The notes beneath the pieces are model-generated. The model made no database searches, was not told the origin of the DNA, and saw only the letters and a list, made by a program, of their open reading frames with translations. Shown here piece after piece: positions 41,643 through 50,314 of a stretch of DNA of 64,000 nucleotides. The stretch's first letter is position 1; each line of letters begins with the position of its first letter. Position numbers and translations under genes: made by a program. The stretch is from Halorussus ruber (GTDB taxonomy: Archaea > Halobacteriota > Halobacteria > Halobacteriales > Haladaptataceae), in contig NZ_ML219768.1 in assembly GCF_004765785.1 (NCBI RefSeq), positions 186,001-250,000 of the forward strand, given 5' to 3'.

Positions 41643-42434
41643 TCAGTTCCACGCCGCGTCGTCGGGGTCCACGAGACGCTCGCGCTCCTCGATGGCGTCG
41701 ATGCGGGCGACCTCCTCGTCGGAGAGCGTCGGAGCCTCGAAGTTGGCCCGGAGGTGGTCCTCGCCGGTTGCCTTCGGAATCGGGACCACGCCGTCGCGCT
41801 GGTCGAGCCACGCGAGACTGACGGCCTCCGGGGTCGTGTCGTGGGACCCGGCGATTTCGACCAGTTCGTCCACGTCGCCCGCCTCGCCCTGCATCAGCGG
41901 CGAGTAGGCGACCACCGTGATGTCGCGCTCCCGGCAGTAGGAGAGCAAGTCGTCTTGGGGGAGCAGGGGGTGCATCTCGACCTGATTCGCCAGAATCGGA
42001 CTGTCGAGAATCTCGCGGGCCTCGTCGAGCAACTCGGTCGTGAAGTTGCTGACCGCGACGTTCTCGGTCTTCCCGGCCGCTCGCAACTCGTCGAAGACGG
42101 GGAGGGTCTCCTCGGCGTCGTAGGCCCGCATGGGCCAGTGGACGTACAGCAGGTCCACGTAGTCCACGCCGAGTCGGTCGAGGCTCTCGTCGGTGGTCTC
42201 GCGCACGTCCTCCGGCGCGAGGTTCGCGGGCAGGACCTTCGTTGCGATGAAGACCTCCTCGCGCGGGACCTCGCTGGCCGCGATGCCGTCTCCGACCGCG
42301 GCCTCGTTCTCGTACATCTGGGCCGTGTCCACGTGCCGATAGCCGATTTCGAGAGCCTTTCGGACGGTCTCGGCGCAGGTCTCGGGGTCGTCGTTGCCGG
42401 ACGTGCCGAGGCCCGGACTGGGAATGGTCGTCAT
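41643..42434 (-). CDS. Aldo/keto reductase
   Basis: A 263-residue NADPH-dependent reductase with the (beta/alpha)8 fold. The catalytic tetrad is visible: Asp and Tyr in HVDTAQMYENE, Lys in EEVFIATKVLP, and His in LLYVHWPMRAYD. The C-terminal cofactor loop is VVPIPKATGEDHLRAN. It resembles 2,5-diketogluconate reductase-type enzymes; the substrate is unknown. ATG 42434 gives the usual N-terminus; the long upstream frame is an extension. Confidence 0.9.
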   Translation of the reverse strand: MTTIPSPGLGTSGNDDPETCAETVRKALEIGYRHVDTAQMYENEAAVGDGIAASEVPREEVFIATKVLPANLAPEDVRETTDESLDRLGVDYVDLLYVHWPMRAYDAEETLPVFDELRAAGKTENVAVSNFTTELLDEAREILDSPILANQVEMHPLLPQDDLLSYCRERDITVVAYSPLMQGEAGDVDELVEIAGSHDTTPEAVSLAWLDQRDGVVPIPKATGEDHLRANFEAPTLSDEEVARIDAIEERERLVDPDDAAWN

Positions 42435-42528
42435 AGTCGGTGGGTGTTCGGCCGGAGGGAAAAAGCTACGCGCGGCGGCAACACCGAACGAACAAAAGAG
42501 CGAAGGGATAGCACCGGGAAGAGTGGGT

Positions 42529-42750
42529 ATGGCCGAACGTACTCCGTGGGGACTCCTCGGCATCGGCGGACTGGCGAGTCTCTGCTGTATCGGAACCTCG
42601 GCGGTCGGCGGGGCCGCGCTGGCGACCGGCGCAATCGCTGGCGGACTCGGCGCTGACCTGGTGCAGGTGCTGGTGACGGTGCTGACCGTCGGCGTGCTGG
42701 GGCTGGCGTGGACCCGCTTCGGGCCGGACCCCAAGTGCGAGCGCGAATGA
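42529..42750 (+). CDS. Small membrane protein with a vicinal Cys pair
   Basis: A 73-residue protein with two hydrophobic segments. The first is LLGIGGLASLCCIGTSAVGG, with a Cys-Cys pair within the membrane, and the second is LVQVLVTVLTVGVLGLAW. It ends PDPKCERE. Vicinal cysteines in a first helix are the hallmark of MerT-like metal transporters, but the protein is shorter and lacks the second Cys pair, so this is only a hint. It is divergent from the aldo/keto reductase. Confidence 0.6.
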   Translation: MAERTPWGLLGIGGLASLCCIGTSAVGGAALATGAIAGGLGADLVQVLVTVLTVGVLGLAWTRFGPDPKCERE

Positions 42751-42775
42751 GACCTACCGAATTCGCAACAGCGGA

Positions 42776-43444
42776 TTAATACGAGCCAACAGCCAGATTC
42801 TCTATTTCGTCAATTTCTGTGACTTCCAGAATCATTTCCTCTGTTCCGCCATTGATAAAATCTCGTGGGTTCACAGTAGCGAACTCGGTATGAATATCGT
42901 TACAGCAAGCTAAGTCGTGAGCCTCGATACAGATTCGACGGTCATCGATTGGAACCATACTAAGTGAGGCCTCAATTCCGTCGTGGCTATTTTCACATTC
43001 CCACAGCGTGAGCCTCGAATCTAGCTTTTGCTTTTGTTCAAGTGGGAAGGATTCAATTTCGCGGGCCAGTGTTCGGAGTCGGTCGCATAGCTCGTCTTTC
43101 TGTATGAAATTCCCTACTCCTTCACCGTAAAAATCGTACAGAAACTGGTGTGCGTCGTTGGTCCGACTCAGAACCCGGTTCTGTAGTCGGTCCAACTCCA
43201 TCGGGCCGAGATTATCGTCACAGTCTGCCCGCTTTATGTCTCGGACGTGTTCTCGTACAGCATTCGCAAGTCGCCGACTCACTTTCTGTTTCGCGTTTTG
43301 GTACTCGCTTTCGACGGTATCGCTGATGAACAACTTGGCCTCTGTATTCTCCTCAAGATACTCTCGACAGTTACGATGATGGTCGTCAAGTAAGATGCAG
43401 TAGCCGATTACGACCCCGGTATCGAGAAATGAAGCCCAGCACAT
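42776..43444 (-). CDS. PIN-like nuclease-fold protein
   Basis: A 222-residue protein. It has a first strand FLDTGVVIGYC with an Asp, an acidic ISDTVESEYQN segment, and the terminal IDDRRICIEAHDLA...EFATVNPRDF, the order of acidic residues in PIN-fold ribonucleases. The middle (about 50-170) is an unusual helical insertion. The DNA is AT-richer than its neighbours. It lies three bases after the 304-residue partner gene, so the two form one transcript. Confidence 0.65.
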   Translation of the reverse strand: MCWASFLDTGVVIGYCILLDDHHRNCREYLEENTEAKLFISDTVESEYQNAKQKVSRRLANAVREHVRDIKRADCDDNLGPMELDRLQNRVLSRTNDAHQFLYDFYGEGVGNFIQKDELCDRLRTLAREIESFPLEQKQKLDSRLTLWECENSHDGIEASLSMVPIDDRRICIEAHDLACCNDIHTEFATVNPRDFINGGTEEMILEVTEIDEIENLAVGSY

Positions 43445-43447
43445 GAG

Positions 43448-44362
43448 TTAAAACATATCTCGGACGGTTTCGGAGTAGGATTCTGCGACATCGTTTAGTA
43501 CATCGCTTTGGCATCGGTTGGTGAGCCTCTCGTTTCGTATTTCGGCGAGTCTTTCTCTAAACTCGCGTTTCGCGTTCTCACGTTGCTCAACCCATCGCAT
43601 CTTCTGCTCTTGAGGAGTATTTTGTTCGTGTTGGAGTCGGAGTTCGACTTTGCTGAACGTTTCCCAGAAGTCACGTAGAAGTCCTTCCGCTTCGTCAAAG
43701 GCAGTTTCTTGCTCGATGAGGAGTCGCATCGTGTCTTCCCATTCGAGGAAAACATCGTACATCTCCTCGTATTGATCTTCGGGGTACGAAATCAAAGCAT
43801 CGTCTAGTAGCTCTAAGGCCTCGGATTCAGGGGAATAAGACGACTTACCCGAGACGAAACTATCCAGTGTCGTGCTTTGTCGGTCGGTTTCGGTAATGAA
43901 ACTCCGGAAATCATCGAAGGCGATGATGAATTTCGTTGGCGCATGCTCCCGGTACTGGTATTCTTTCAGCTCGTCCGTTCGCTCGTTAGCAAAGTTGCTC
44001 GCTAGCCTGCGAGCGACTTCGTGGATGTCGCGTCGTACATTCTCCTCGACTGAGAAGGTATCAGAAGATATTCCGGGCGAGAGTTCAATCGCCTTGCCGT
44101 CCCACGGAGCGTCTGTAGTCGTATAGAAGCCATCGTTCAAGGGCGTCTCGTTCAAGACCTCCCCATACATGTACCAGTATCGGGGGAGTCCGATATCTCG
44201 GTCGTACTCTTCGGAGAGGATTCGGTCGGCGATTGGGGAAATTTTGAGAAATTGAGTACGAGTAATACTTCGCCCGTCGTGCTGAGCTTCGTCAAGTTCC
44301 ACGAGGAGCTGATAGCACAGGAAATCGCGCGCACCGTACTCTGTTTGCTCCTCGCTACTCAT
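43448..44362 (-). CDS. Uncharacterised partner of a PIN-like protein
   Basis: A 304-residue mainly helical protein of unknown family. Recognisable features are LLVELDEAQHDGRSITRTQF and PIADRILSEEYDRDIGLPRYW at the start. A C-terminal region (about 230-300) rich in Glu, Arg and Gln could form a long coiled coil (EQKMRWVEQRENAKREFRER). Lower GC than the surroundings and tight linkage to the PIN-like gene suggest a mobile toxin-antitoxin or defence cassette in which this protein is the partner. ATG 44362. Confidence 0.6.
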   Translation of the reverse strand: MSSEEQTEYGARDFLCYQLLVELDEAQHDGRSITRTQFLKISPIADRILSEEYDRDIGLPRYWYMYGEVLNETPLNDGFYTTTDAPWDGKAIELSPGISSDTFSVEENVRRDIHEVARRLASNFANERTDELKEYQYREHAPTKFIIAFDDFRSFITETDRQSTTLDSFVSGKSSYSPESEALELLDDALISYPEDQYEEMYDVFLEWEDTMRLLIEQETAFDEAEGLLRDFWETFSKVELRLQHEQNTPQEQKMRWVEQRENAKREFRERLAEIRNERLTNRCQSDVLNDVAESYSETVRDMF

Positions 44363-44479
44363 CAGTTCTATCGTAAATAGACTATCAAACGCTAAAATAC
44401 TTATTGATAGCTGATTCTCGTAGCAATCGCAGATACGTGGAATTTATCGCTTCTTCTGCCGATGACACGGTATACTAAC

Positions 44480-44953
44480 TCACTCGAACCGGCCCGTCTC
44501 CGCACCGCACTCCTCGCAAATCGTCACGAGACCCGCGCCCTCGTCGGCGCGCTGGACGGTGTTGGAGGTTCGGTCGCCGCAGTCCGAGCACTCTCGGCGC
44601 AAGTCGAGGTCACCACTCTCCTGCGGGGCACCGAGTGCCAGCGCGACGGCGCGCGAGTCGTTTTCTGCTTCGTTGACGCCGCGCTGGTACTCGCCGGGCG
44701 CGAACCGCACGAGTTCGCCGGAGGAGACTTCGACCTGACCCTCCTCGGTCTCGAACGTGACCGTTCCCGACTGGACGTAGAAGACCTCCTCTTGGTCGGA
44801 GTGGGCGTGATAGCCGAACGCGAAGCTATCGCCGGGCGCGAGTTCGAAGTAGTTGACCGCGAGGTCTGTCGCGCCGAGTGCGGTCGTGAGCGGTCGCTTC
44901 ACGTCGGCGGGACCGGCGCGGGACTCGACCTCCTCGACTCGGACCTTCTCCAT
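44480..44953 (-). CDS. Cupin-domain protein with C-terminal zinc ribbon
   Basis: A 157-residue protein. The cupin barrel (about 20-110) has GYHAHSDQEEVFYVQSGTV with His, His and Glu at metal-ligand positions, then the second motif SGELVRFAPGEYQRGVN. The last 35 residues carry CSDCG and CEECG, a zinc ribbon. The pairing suggests a small-molecule or metal-binding protein. A function cannot be assigned. Confidence 0.8.
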   Translation of the reverse strand: MEKVRVEEVESRAGPADVKRPLTTALGATDLAVNYFELAPGDSFAFGYHAHSDQEEVFYVQSGTVTFETEEGQVEVSSGELVRFAPGEYQRGVNEAENDSRAVALALGAPQESGDLDLRRECSDCGDRTSNTVQRADEGAGLVTICEECGAETGRFE

Positions 44954-45126
44954 GGCGAGGAGTCGCGCTTCATAGTATATAAATCATTGCGGCGAGTCGT
45001 CAGAAGGTGGTCGGGGAACCCGCCACGTATAGCGGTTTTAGCCCAGCCTAAACCGGAATCGACTCGATACATTTAACCAGAGGGAGTTGATTTAAGTACC
45101 TTCCCGCTGTGGCTAGGGGTAGGTGA

Positions 45127-45453
<327 letters not shown>

Positions 45454-45493
45454 TCGGGCATTTTTCTTTCGGAGAACGAGCGTTTCGGAGTCG

Positions 45494-45658
45494 CTACTCT
45501 GGCCTGTCCACGTCCAACTCTTGGCGGAGATACGCCAGCGCGTCGGTGTCCGCGAGGTACTCGAACTGCTCGCGGAAGTGCGTGTCGCAGAGGCCGACCT
45601 GCACGCCGTTCAGTTCGGGGGCGAACGACGCTTCCCGGTCGCAGTAGTGACACCGCAT
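45494..45658 (-). CDS. Small zinc-binding protein (DUF6757-like)
   Basis: A 54-residue protein: MRCHYCDREASFAPELNGV, then QVGLCDTHFREQFEYLADT and LAYLRQELDVDRPE. CxxC followed by CDTH makes a one-zinc treble-clef-like unit. This matches a small conserved haloarchaeal family (recalled as DUF6757). It is too short for most automatic calls but clearly coding. It converges with the ferredoxin gene. Confidence 0.75.
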   Translation of the reverse strand: MRCHYCDREASFAPELNGVQVGLCDTHFREQFEYLADTDALAYLRQELDVDRPE

Positions 45659-45659
45659 A

Positions 45660-46013
45660 TCATGGACTACTTCCTCACGGAATTTAACCCCTGTGTTTAG
45701 TCTGCCGAGGGTGTCCGATTTCGGAGAGAAACCGGCCGGTACCTCGCGTCAGCCGGTTTGATTTGCCGTTTCGTGAATTGTCTCAGTCCACGGGACGCGC
45801 TCGAGATTCCAGTCCACGGGACGCGCTGGAGGACAAACCGCGTCCTCCAAGCCCTGCCTCACTTCGTTCGGCAGGACGCCGCCCTCGCGCAGAACTGTGC
45901 GAGGGCGGCGGGGGGTCCGTGGCGCGGAGCGGTAGCGGTGCGGTTCCGCTCGCTCCCTCAACCCAGCATATAATATACAATGTTAAAGCAATAAAAACGA
46001 GTTCTAAAGCAAT
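45660..46013. other. Gene-free interval with repeat element D
   Basis: 354 bases without a gene. The first ~120 bases lead out of the DUF6757-like promoter, repeat element D occupies 45785-45910, and 45960-46013 is AT-rich, following the 3' end of the PHP gene. Confidence 0.6.
45785..45910. repeat. Intergenic repeat element D (direct repeats and two hairpins)
   Basis: AGTCCACGGGACGCGCT occurs at 45785-45801 and 45811-45827. It abuts a hairpin, GGAGGAC (45828-45834) with GTCCTCC (45842-45848), loop AAACCGC (the inverted form of the 18269 copy). After GCAGGACGCC comes a long stem, CGCCGCCCTCGCGCAG (45877-45892) with CTGTGCGAGGGCGGCG (45895-45910), around GCGCAGAACTGTGC. Confidence 0.75.
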
Positions 46014-46805
46014 CTATAGATTGACCGAGGAGCGGAAGTGGCGATACTCCGGTTTCGACAATCCGGCCTTACCGAGTTCGTGGTCGTGGGCGTCGCTCCC
46101 GCCGGTCGGAATCAAGTCGTGTTCGGCGATGGCGCGCTCGACGGGCCGAGCGTCCACGTCCTCGCCGTAGGGGTAGTATCGCTCCACGGCGTCCAACTCG
46201 CGGGTCAACTCCAGCGCGGCCTCGGGGTCGTCGTAGCGATACGGGTGGGCCAGTCCGACCAGTCCGCAGGCGTCTTTCAGGAGTTCCGCGCCGCGCTCGA
46301 AGGAGGTCACGTCGCGGGCGACGAAGCAGGGGCCGTCGTTGCCGATGAGGTCGTCGAACACCGCGCTCGGTTCGTCGTAGCCGGTCTCGGGGTGGTCCAC
46401 GACGGCGCGGGCGACGTGAGGCCGACCCAATCCCTCGCGCGCTTCGAGGCCGAGGTCCACGCCGAGGTGCTCCTCGACGTTGGCGATTATCTTCCGGCCG
46501 CGCTCCTTGCGGTCGGTCTGGATGCGTTCGAGTTCGTCCACGAGGTCCGGCGTGGGCGTGACGCCGTAGCCCAGCAGGTCCACGCGCTCGCCGCCGTCGG
46601 GTTCGACGCGCAGTTCGATACCGTGGACCACCGTCACGCCCTCGAACGCCGTGACGGGCGTCGGCAGTTCCGGGTGGAGTCGGTCGTGGTCGGTTATCGC
46701 CACGACCGAGACGCCCGCGTCACGGGCGGCCTCGGGCACCTCCGACAGTCGCATCTCGCCGTCGGAGTTGGTCGTGTGGACGTGAAGGTCCGCGAAGACG
46801 CTCAT
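46014..46805 (-). CDS. PHP-domain phosphoesterase
   Basis: A 263-residue metal-dependent phosphoesterase. The PHP motifs are visible: DLHVHTTNSDGEM (His8, His10), AITDHDRL, VVHGIELRV, a LGLAHPYRYD histidine and GGSDAHDHELG at the end. Relatives hydrolyse nucleoside 3',5'-bisphosphates or 5'-3' single strands; the substrate is undecided. It stands alone and its start is separated from the DUF5789-like gene by AT-rich promoter DNA. Confidence 0.88.
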   Translation of the reverse strand: MSVFADLHVHTTNSDGEMRLSEVPEAARDAGVSVVAITDHDRLHPELPTPVTAFEGVTVVHGIELRVEPDGGERVDLLGYGVTPTPDLVDELERIQTDRKERGRKIIANVEEHLGVDLGLEAREGLGRPHVARAVVDHPETGYDEPSAVFDDLIGNDGPCFVARDVTSFERGAELLKDACGLVGLAHPYRYDDPEAALELTRELDAVERYYPYGEDVDARPVERAIAEHDLIPTGGSDAHDHELGKAGLSKPEYRHFRSSVNL

Positions 46806-46920
46806 ACCCCCAGATTGATTCCGGCCTCCGAAAACGCTTCGCTATCCCGAGGAGGACCTTAGTTTCCTTAAATTCCTCATTACTCATACGCAGCAAGGTT
46901 TATCATTAACTTTGATGTAG

Positions 46921-47214
46921 ATGTTGTCGATGACGTTGCAACAGGCGTCCGAACTGCTCCGCCAACACGAATATCCCGCGACGACCGACCAACTCACCGA
47001 GACCTACGGCGACTACGAACTCGAACTGGCGAACGGGACCGAGACCATCGGCGAGGTATTCGCCCGCGTCGAGTCCGAGACCTGCGGCACCTCGACTGAA
47101 GCCGAAGAACTCCTCTACTCGGCAGTCAGCGGCAAGGCCATCGGTCGCAAGGGGTACAGCGACCGCGACCCGACGACGCTCGGGACGATGGGTCCGGGGC
47201 AGGTCTCCTTCTAA
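46921..47214 (+). CDS. Small conserved haloarchaeal protein (DUF5789-like)
   Basis: A 97-residue protein with LLRQHEYPATTDQLTETYGD, ELANGTETIGEVFARV and LLYSAVSGKAIGRKGYSDR. The HEYPA segment and the highly conserved GRKGYSDRDP stretch match a small haloarchaeal family of unknown function. Start options are ATG 46921 and ATG 46930; a TATA-like GGTTTATC (46897-46904) fits a leaderless start near either. A hairpin terminator follows. Confidence 0.8.
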   Translation: MLSMTLQQASELLRQHEYPATTDQLTETYGDYELELANGTETIGEVFARVESETCGTSTEAEELLYSAVSGKAIGRKGYSDRDPTTLGTMGPGQVSF

Positions 47215-47220
47215 ACGACC

Positions 47221-47268
47221 TTTTTATTGCGAGAGCAGTCGCCTGTGGCGACTGCTCTCGATAAAAAG
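47221..47268 (+). terminator. Hairpin terminator after the DUF5789-like gene
   Basis: GAGAGCAGTCGCC (47231-47243) pairs with GGCGACTGCTCTC (47247-47259) around TGT. TTTTTAT precedes and ATAAAAA follows, extending the symmetry, so it could end transcripts from either strand. It starts six bases after the gene's stop. Confidence 0.65.
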
Positions 47269-47283
47269 CTCGACCAAAAACAC

Positions 47284-47369
47284 CGGAAGACAAACCGCGT
47301 CTTCCGAGCAGTCGGTCGCTTCGCTCCCGACGACACGGCGTCACCCCCTCACGAGCGCCGAAGGCGCTC
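47284..47369. repeat. Repeat element E hairpins
   Basis: A hairpin GGAAGAC (47285-47291) with GTCTTCC (47299-47305), loop AAACCGC, is the inverted form of the 18269-type hairpin. It carries a G to A change balanced by C to T on the other arm. A further GAGCGCC/GGCGCTC hairpin lies at 47353-47369. Confidence 0.7.
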
Positions 47370-47464
47370 GTTCGAGGGATTCCTTGGTCCGCTCGCTCAC
47401 GTTCGTTCGCTCGCGGTAGAATCGCTGGCGGGCGACAGCACCGCTACCGCACCGCCACTGCACC

Positions 47465-47532
47465 GCGCCGCAACCGCTACCGCGCCGCAACCGCTACCGC
47501 GTCGCAACCGCTACCGCGCCGCAACCGCTAGC
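47465..47532. repeat. 17-bp tandem repeat, four units
   Basis: GCGCCGCAACCGCTACC is repeated at 47465, 47482, 47499 (one C to T change) and 47516 (last unit ends TAGC). It is noncoding, between the DUF5789-like terminator and the 3' end of the DUF5784-like gene. The CGCAACCGC motif matches part of repeat elements A-C and of the 21-bp array at 55700. Confidence 0.8.
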
Positions 47533-47547
47533 GACCAGTTCTATCTC

Positions 47548-48564
47548 TCACACCCAGTCGATAGCGCCGCCGAGGTCCAGCGGGAGCGCCCCCTCGCGGT
47601 AGCCCTCGATTCGGCCCGAGGGGCGAGCGCGGAAGACGACCGCGGGCCGATGGCGGACGCTCGGTTGCTCGCCCCGGACCGCGGCCCACTCGTCGTCGCG
47701 GAAGCCCGAGCAGTCCACGAACAGGACCGCGCCGCCGCCGTGCTTCTGGAGCTGACCCGAGGTCTTGGTCTCGGCCGTCTCGCGCACCGCCGCAGTCGGC
47801 GTGTCGGCGTGGCGTCGGGTCGGCGGTCTGGGGCGCGTAATCTCGACCAGCGGGGCTTCGCTGCCATTTCCCTCCTCGGGAGTAGCCTGAAAGTCGAGCG
47901 AGTGGCCGGTCGTGACCTCGATTTCGGGCGTGACCTCGTATCCGGCGTCGGTGAGGACCTTCGCCCCGGTGAACTCGCTCATCGCCGAGGCCATCCGCAC
48001 GGGGTCCACCTGCGGACTCGTCCCGAGTTTCGACGCCATCTCGTACCGGTGGTCGTCCAAGACCCCGGTGGAGAGGAACCGGTCGTAGAACGACAGCGCC
48101 TCGTCGCGGGCCGCGTCGGGGAACCCCATCGCGTGTTCCCGGAAGAACTTCCGGGAGGAGTCGCTCCCGTCCTTCGAGAACAGAACCGGGAGGAAGAACC
48201 ACGAGAGGTGGTCGTACTCGGCCAGCCACGGGTCCTCGACTTGGAGGTCGGCCAGCAGTTCGCGCTGTGCCCACCGGGCCACTTGGTAGGGTATCTCGTC
48301 GAAGGTGTACTTCTCGGTGCGCCAGAGCGCGGAGGGCGTCTCGGTGTTGCCGAGCCAAAATGCTTCGTCGTCCGACCACGCGAACAGCGCGAGGTCGCCG
48401 TTGCCCATCTCGATACGGCGCGTCCGGTAGCCCGACGGCCCGACGTAGTGGGGCGTCAGCAGTTGCGCGCCGAACTTCCCGTCCAGCGGTTCGTAGATGT
48501 CGCGTTCGATTCTATCGTCAGTCCACCGCTCCGTGGAGCGGCGAAAGCGGAGCGGACTCGCCAC
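47548..48564 (-). CDS. Haloarchaeal conserved protein (DUF5784-like)
   Basis: A 338-residue protein of unknown function. It starts MASPLRFRRSTERWTDDRIE and contains HYVGPSGYRTRRIEMGNGDL, the FFLPVLFSKDGSDSSRKFF segment and LDFQATPEEGNGSEAPLVEI. A basic Pro/Arg/Thr insertion follows, and a C-terminal strand-rich part includes GGAVLFVDCSGFRDDEW. It is recalled as a haloarchaeal domain of unknown function (DUF5784); the nuclease-like look of the last part (VEI...VDC) is only a hint. ATG 48564. Confidence 0.72.
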   Translation of the reverse strand: MASPLRFRRSTERWTDDRIERDIYEPLDGKFGAQLLTPHYVGPSGYRTRRIEMGNGDLALFAWSDDEAFWLGNTETPSALWRTEKYTFDEIPYQVARWAQRELLADLQVEDPWLAEYDHLSWFFLPVLFSKDGSDSSRKFFREHAMGFPDAARDEALSFYDRFLSTGVLDDHRYEMASKLGTSPQVDPVRMASAMSEFTGAKVLTDAGYEVTPEIEVTTGHSLDFQATPEEGNGSEAPLVEITRPRPPTRRHADTPTAAVRETAETKTSGQLQKHGGGAVLFVDCSGFRDDEWAAVRGEQPSVRHRPAVVFRARPSGRIEGYREGALPLDLGGAIDWV

Positions 48565-48755
48565 GTTCGACAGTAGTCACGCGAGGAATTTACCTCTTGT
48601 GTCGACGAGAGTCGGTCGTCCCGCGACCGGCCGCGACCAGCCACGACGTGACTCACCCAGCCGTCGCTATCTTGACCTGTTTTCGAGGAGCGAAAAGAAC
48701 GTAATTGTCCGTTACATTCATTACTAACCCACGCCAACCTATGAGTGTGGTTACC

Positions 48756-48932
48756 ATGTCAATGGGTGCCTATGACGAAGACGAACACGAACGCCGTGAG
48801 CGCAAGAACAACACCGTCGATGTCAGCGAGGACGACGACCGGACGACCTATCACGGCTCCGTAGAGTACGATTCGGGCGACTCCGCCGAAGCGCTCATCG
48901 ACCAGTTCGAGGAGATCAAGTCGGGTAAATAG
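48756..48932 (+). CDS. Small haloarchaeal protein (DUF5786-like)
   Basis: A 58-residue, very acidic protein, MSMGAYDEDEHERRERKN, then DDDRTTYHGSVEYDSGDSA and EALIDQFEEIKSG. The sequence is nearly invariant in haloarchaea by recall, and of unknown function. The frame is open upstream, but ATG 48756 (MSMGAYDED) is the usual start. Confidence 0.8.
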   Translation: MSMGAYDEDEHERRERKNNTVDVSEDDDRTTYHGSVEYDSGDSAEALIDQFEEIKSGK

Positions 48933-49001
48933 CGCATTACTGATTCTACTGCGTGCTAACGCGGTGTATCGACCGTCGTAATTTCCAGCTTGTCGATAGA
49001 T

Positions 49002-49865
49002 TTACTCGCCCCAACCGGGAGTCCCGGGAGCGCCGCGCTCGTTCTCGACTCGCTCGGCTAGTGTAGGGTCCGGAGCCGCCGAACCAACCTCGCCAGCGCG
49101 CTCCTCCCAGTCGGCGATGGCGCGTCCGACCCACGAATCGGCCTCGCGGGCCTCGGCGAGCGCCGAGTCGAATTTCTCCTCGGCAATCGTCGTCGTGCCG
49201 GGCGCGGACGACACCGCCGCCGCGGTGAACAGCGCGCGGTCCTCGGCGGTGAGTTCGCCGGACTCGGCGCGTGCGACGACGCCCTCCAGTCGCTCGGGGT
49301 CGGGGAAGACGAACACCTTCTGTCCGACGACCTGCGGGCCGAACAGGAACCCCGAGAGGTCCTCGGGCGGTTCGCCGTCGAGCAGACGGTCGCCCCCGAA
49401 GGAGTTCTCGACGCGCTCGCACTCGGTCTCGTGTTCCAGTTCGAGGTTGTGACCGGGGTACTCGGCGCACTCCGTGGGATAGGTCTCGTCGCCGTGAATC
49501 CGACACTGGAGCGTCGTCGGGTCGAGGAGGGCGCAGGTCGGGAGCCACGTCGGGTCGGTTTCGAAGGGACCGACCGGCTTGCGAGGCTTCCGGAGACCGA
49601 GGAAGAACGCGGGCTTGCCGTCGATGGCCGACAGCGACACGCCGTCGATTTCGACGCCCTCCTCGTCGCGCCAGAGCCGCGGCGTCAGCGCGTCGGCCAG
49701 TCCCGCGTCGAGGAGCGCCCGAGCGTCGTCCCGCGTCAGCGGCACGAGGTTGTACGTGTCGTCGAGCGGCTCTCGCGGCCCCCTGCGCTCGTGGTCGCTC
49801 GGTTCGGGCGCGATGGCTCGCCAGTCGATGCAACAGCCAGCGCACTCCTCGCAGTTCACGTCCAT
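49002..49865 (-). CDS. YkgJ-type cysteine-cluster protein
   Basis: A 287-residue protein. An N-terminal cluster VNCEECAGCCIDW and a second one, TWLPTCALLD...LQCRIHGDETYPTEC, form the CxxCx2CC...C...C metal-binding unit of the YkgJ family (zinc or iron-sulfur). The C-terminal half is acidic and helical. Proteins of this family often act in enzyme maturation or modification; the role here is unknown. ATG 49865 is chosen, directly before the Cys motif. Confidence 0.82.
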   Translation of the reverse strand: MDVNCEECAGCCIDWRAIAPEPSDHERRGPREPLDDTYNLVPLTRDDARALLDAGLADALTPRLWRDEEGVEIDGVSLSAIDGKPAFFLGLRKPRKPVGPFETDPTWLPTCALLDPTTLQCRIHGDETYPTECAEYPGHNLELEHETECERVENSFGGDRLLDGEPPEDLSGFLFGPQVVGQKVFVFPDPERLEGVVARAESGELTAEDRALFTAAAVSSAPGTTTIAEEKFDSALAEAREADSWVGRAIADWEERAGEVGSAAPDPTLAERVENERGAPGTPGWGE

Positions 49866-49942
49866 GACTGTCAGAAGTATGGTTCGTGTTGGCATAAGTC
49901 GTCGGGCGCACCGTTATCTTCCGCGAGCGAGTACGGTAGCGT

Positions 49943-50245
49943 ATGGAAACCGAAACCACCGCGGACGGGCGGACCGACGAGACGACCCGGGTCTGGCTGG
50001 TCGAGCGCACCTACTCGGACGACGAGCAGAACATCGTCATCCTCGTCTACGCGACTCCGGACGGCGAGCAGTACCTCCGGAAGGAGCGCGCGCTGACCAG
50101 TTTCGGCGACAGTCGCCCGACGACCGCCGCGGTCGAGGCCGCGCCCGGCAGTCTCGGCACCGTGGACGACCCCGAGACGCGGCGGCGCTACGCCGAAGAG
50201 GCGACTCGCGTGGCCGAGGAACACGAACCCGACGACCGGCTGTAG
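49943..50245 (+). CDS. Small acidic protein of unknown function
   Basis: A 100-residue protein, RVWLVERTYSDDEQNIVILVYA then ATPDGEQYLRKERALTSFGDS, and an Ala/Glu-rich helical end. A mixed beta-strand start and helix end suggest a compact single domain. It is divergent from the YkgJ-type gene with 77 bases between. No family can be named. Confidence 0.65.
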   Translation: METETTADGRTDETTRVWLVERTYSDDEQNIVILVYATPDGEQYLRKERALTSFGDSRPTTAAVEAAPGSLGTVDDPETRRRYAEEATRVAEEHEPDDRL

Positions 50246-50314
50246 GCGGACCGGGTTCTAAGAAATCAAATTATCTCCTTTAGAAACGCAGATATCGCTT
50301 AAAAGATGGCGCGG

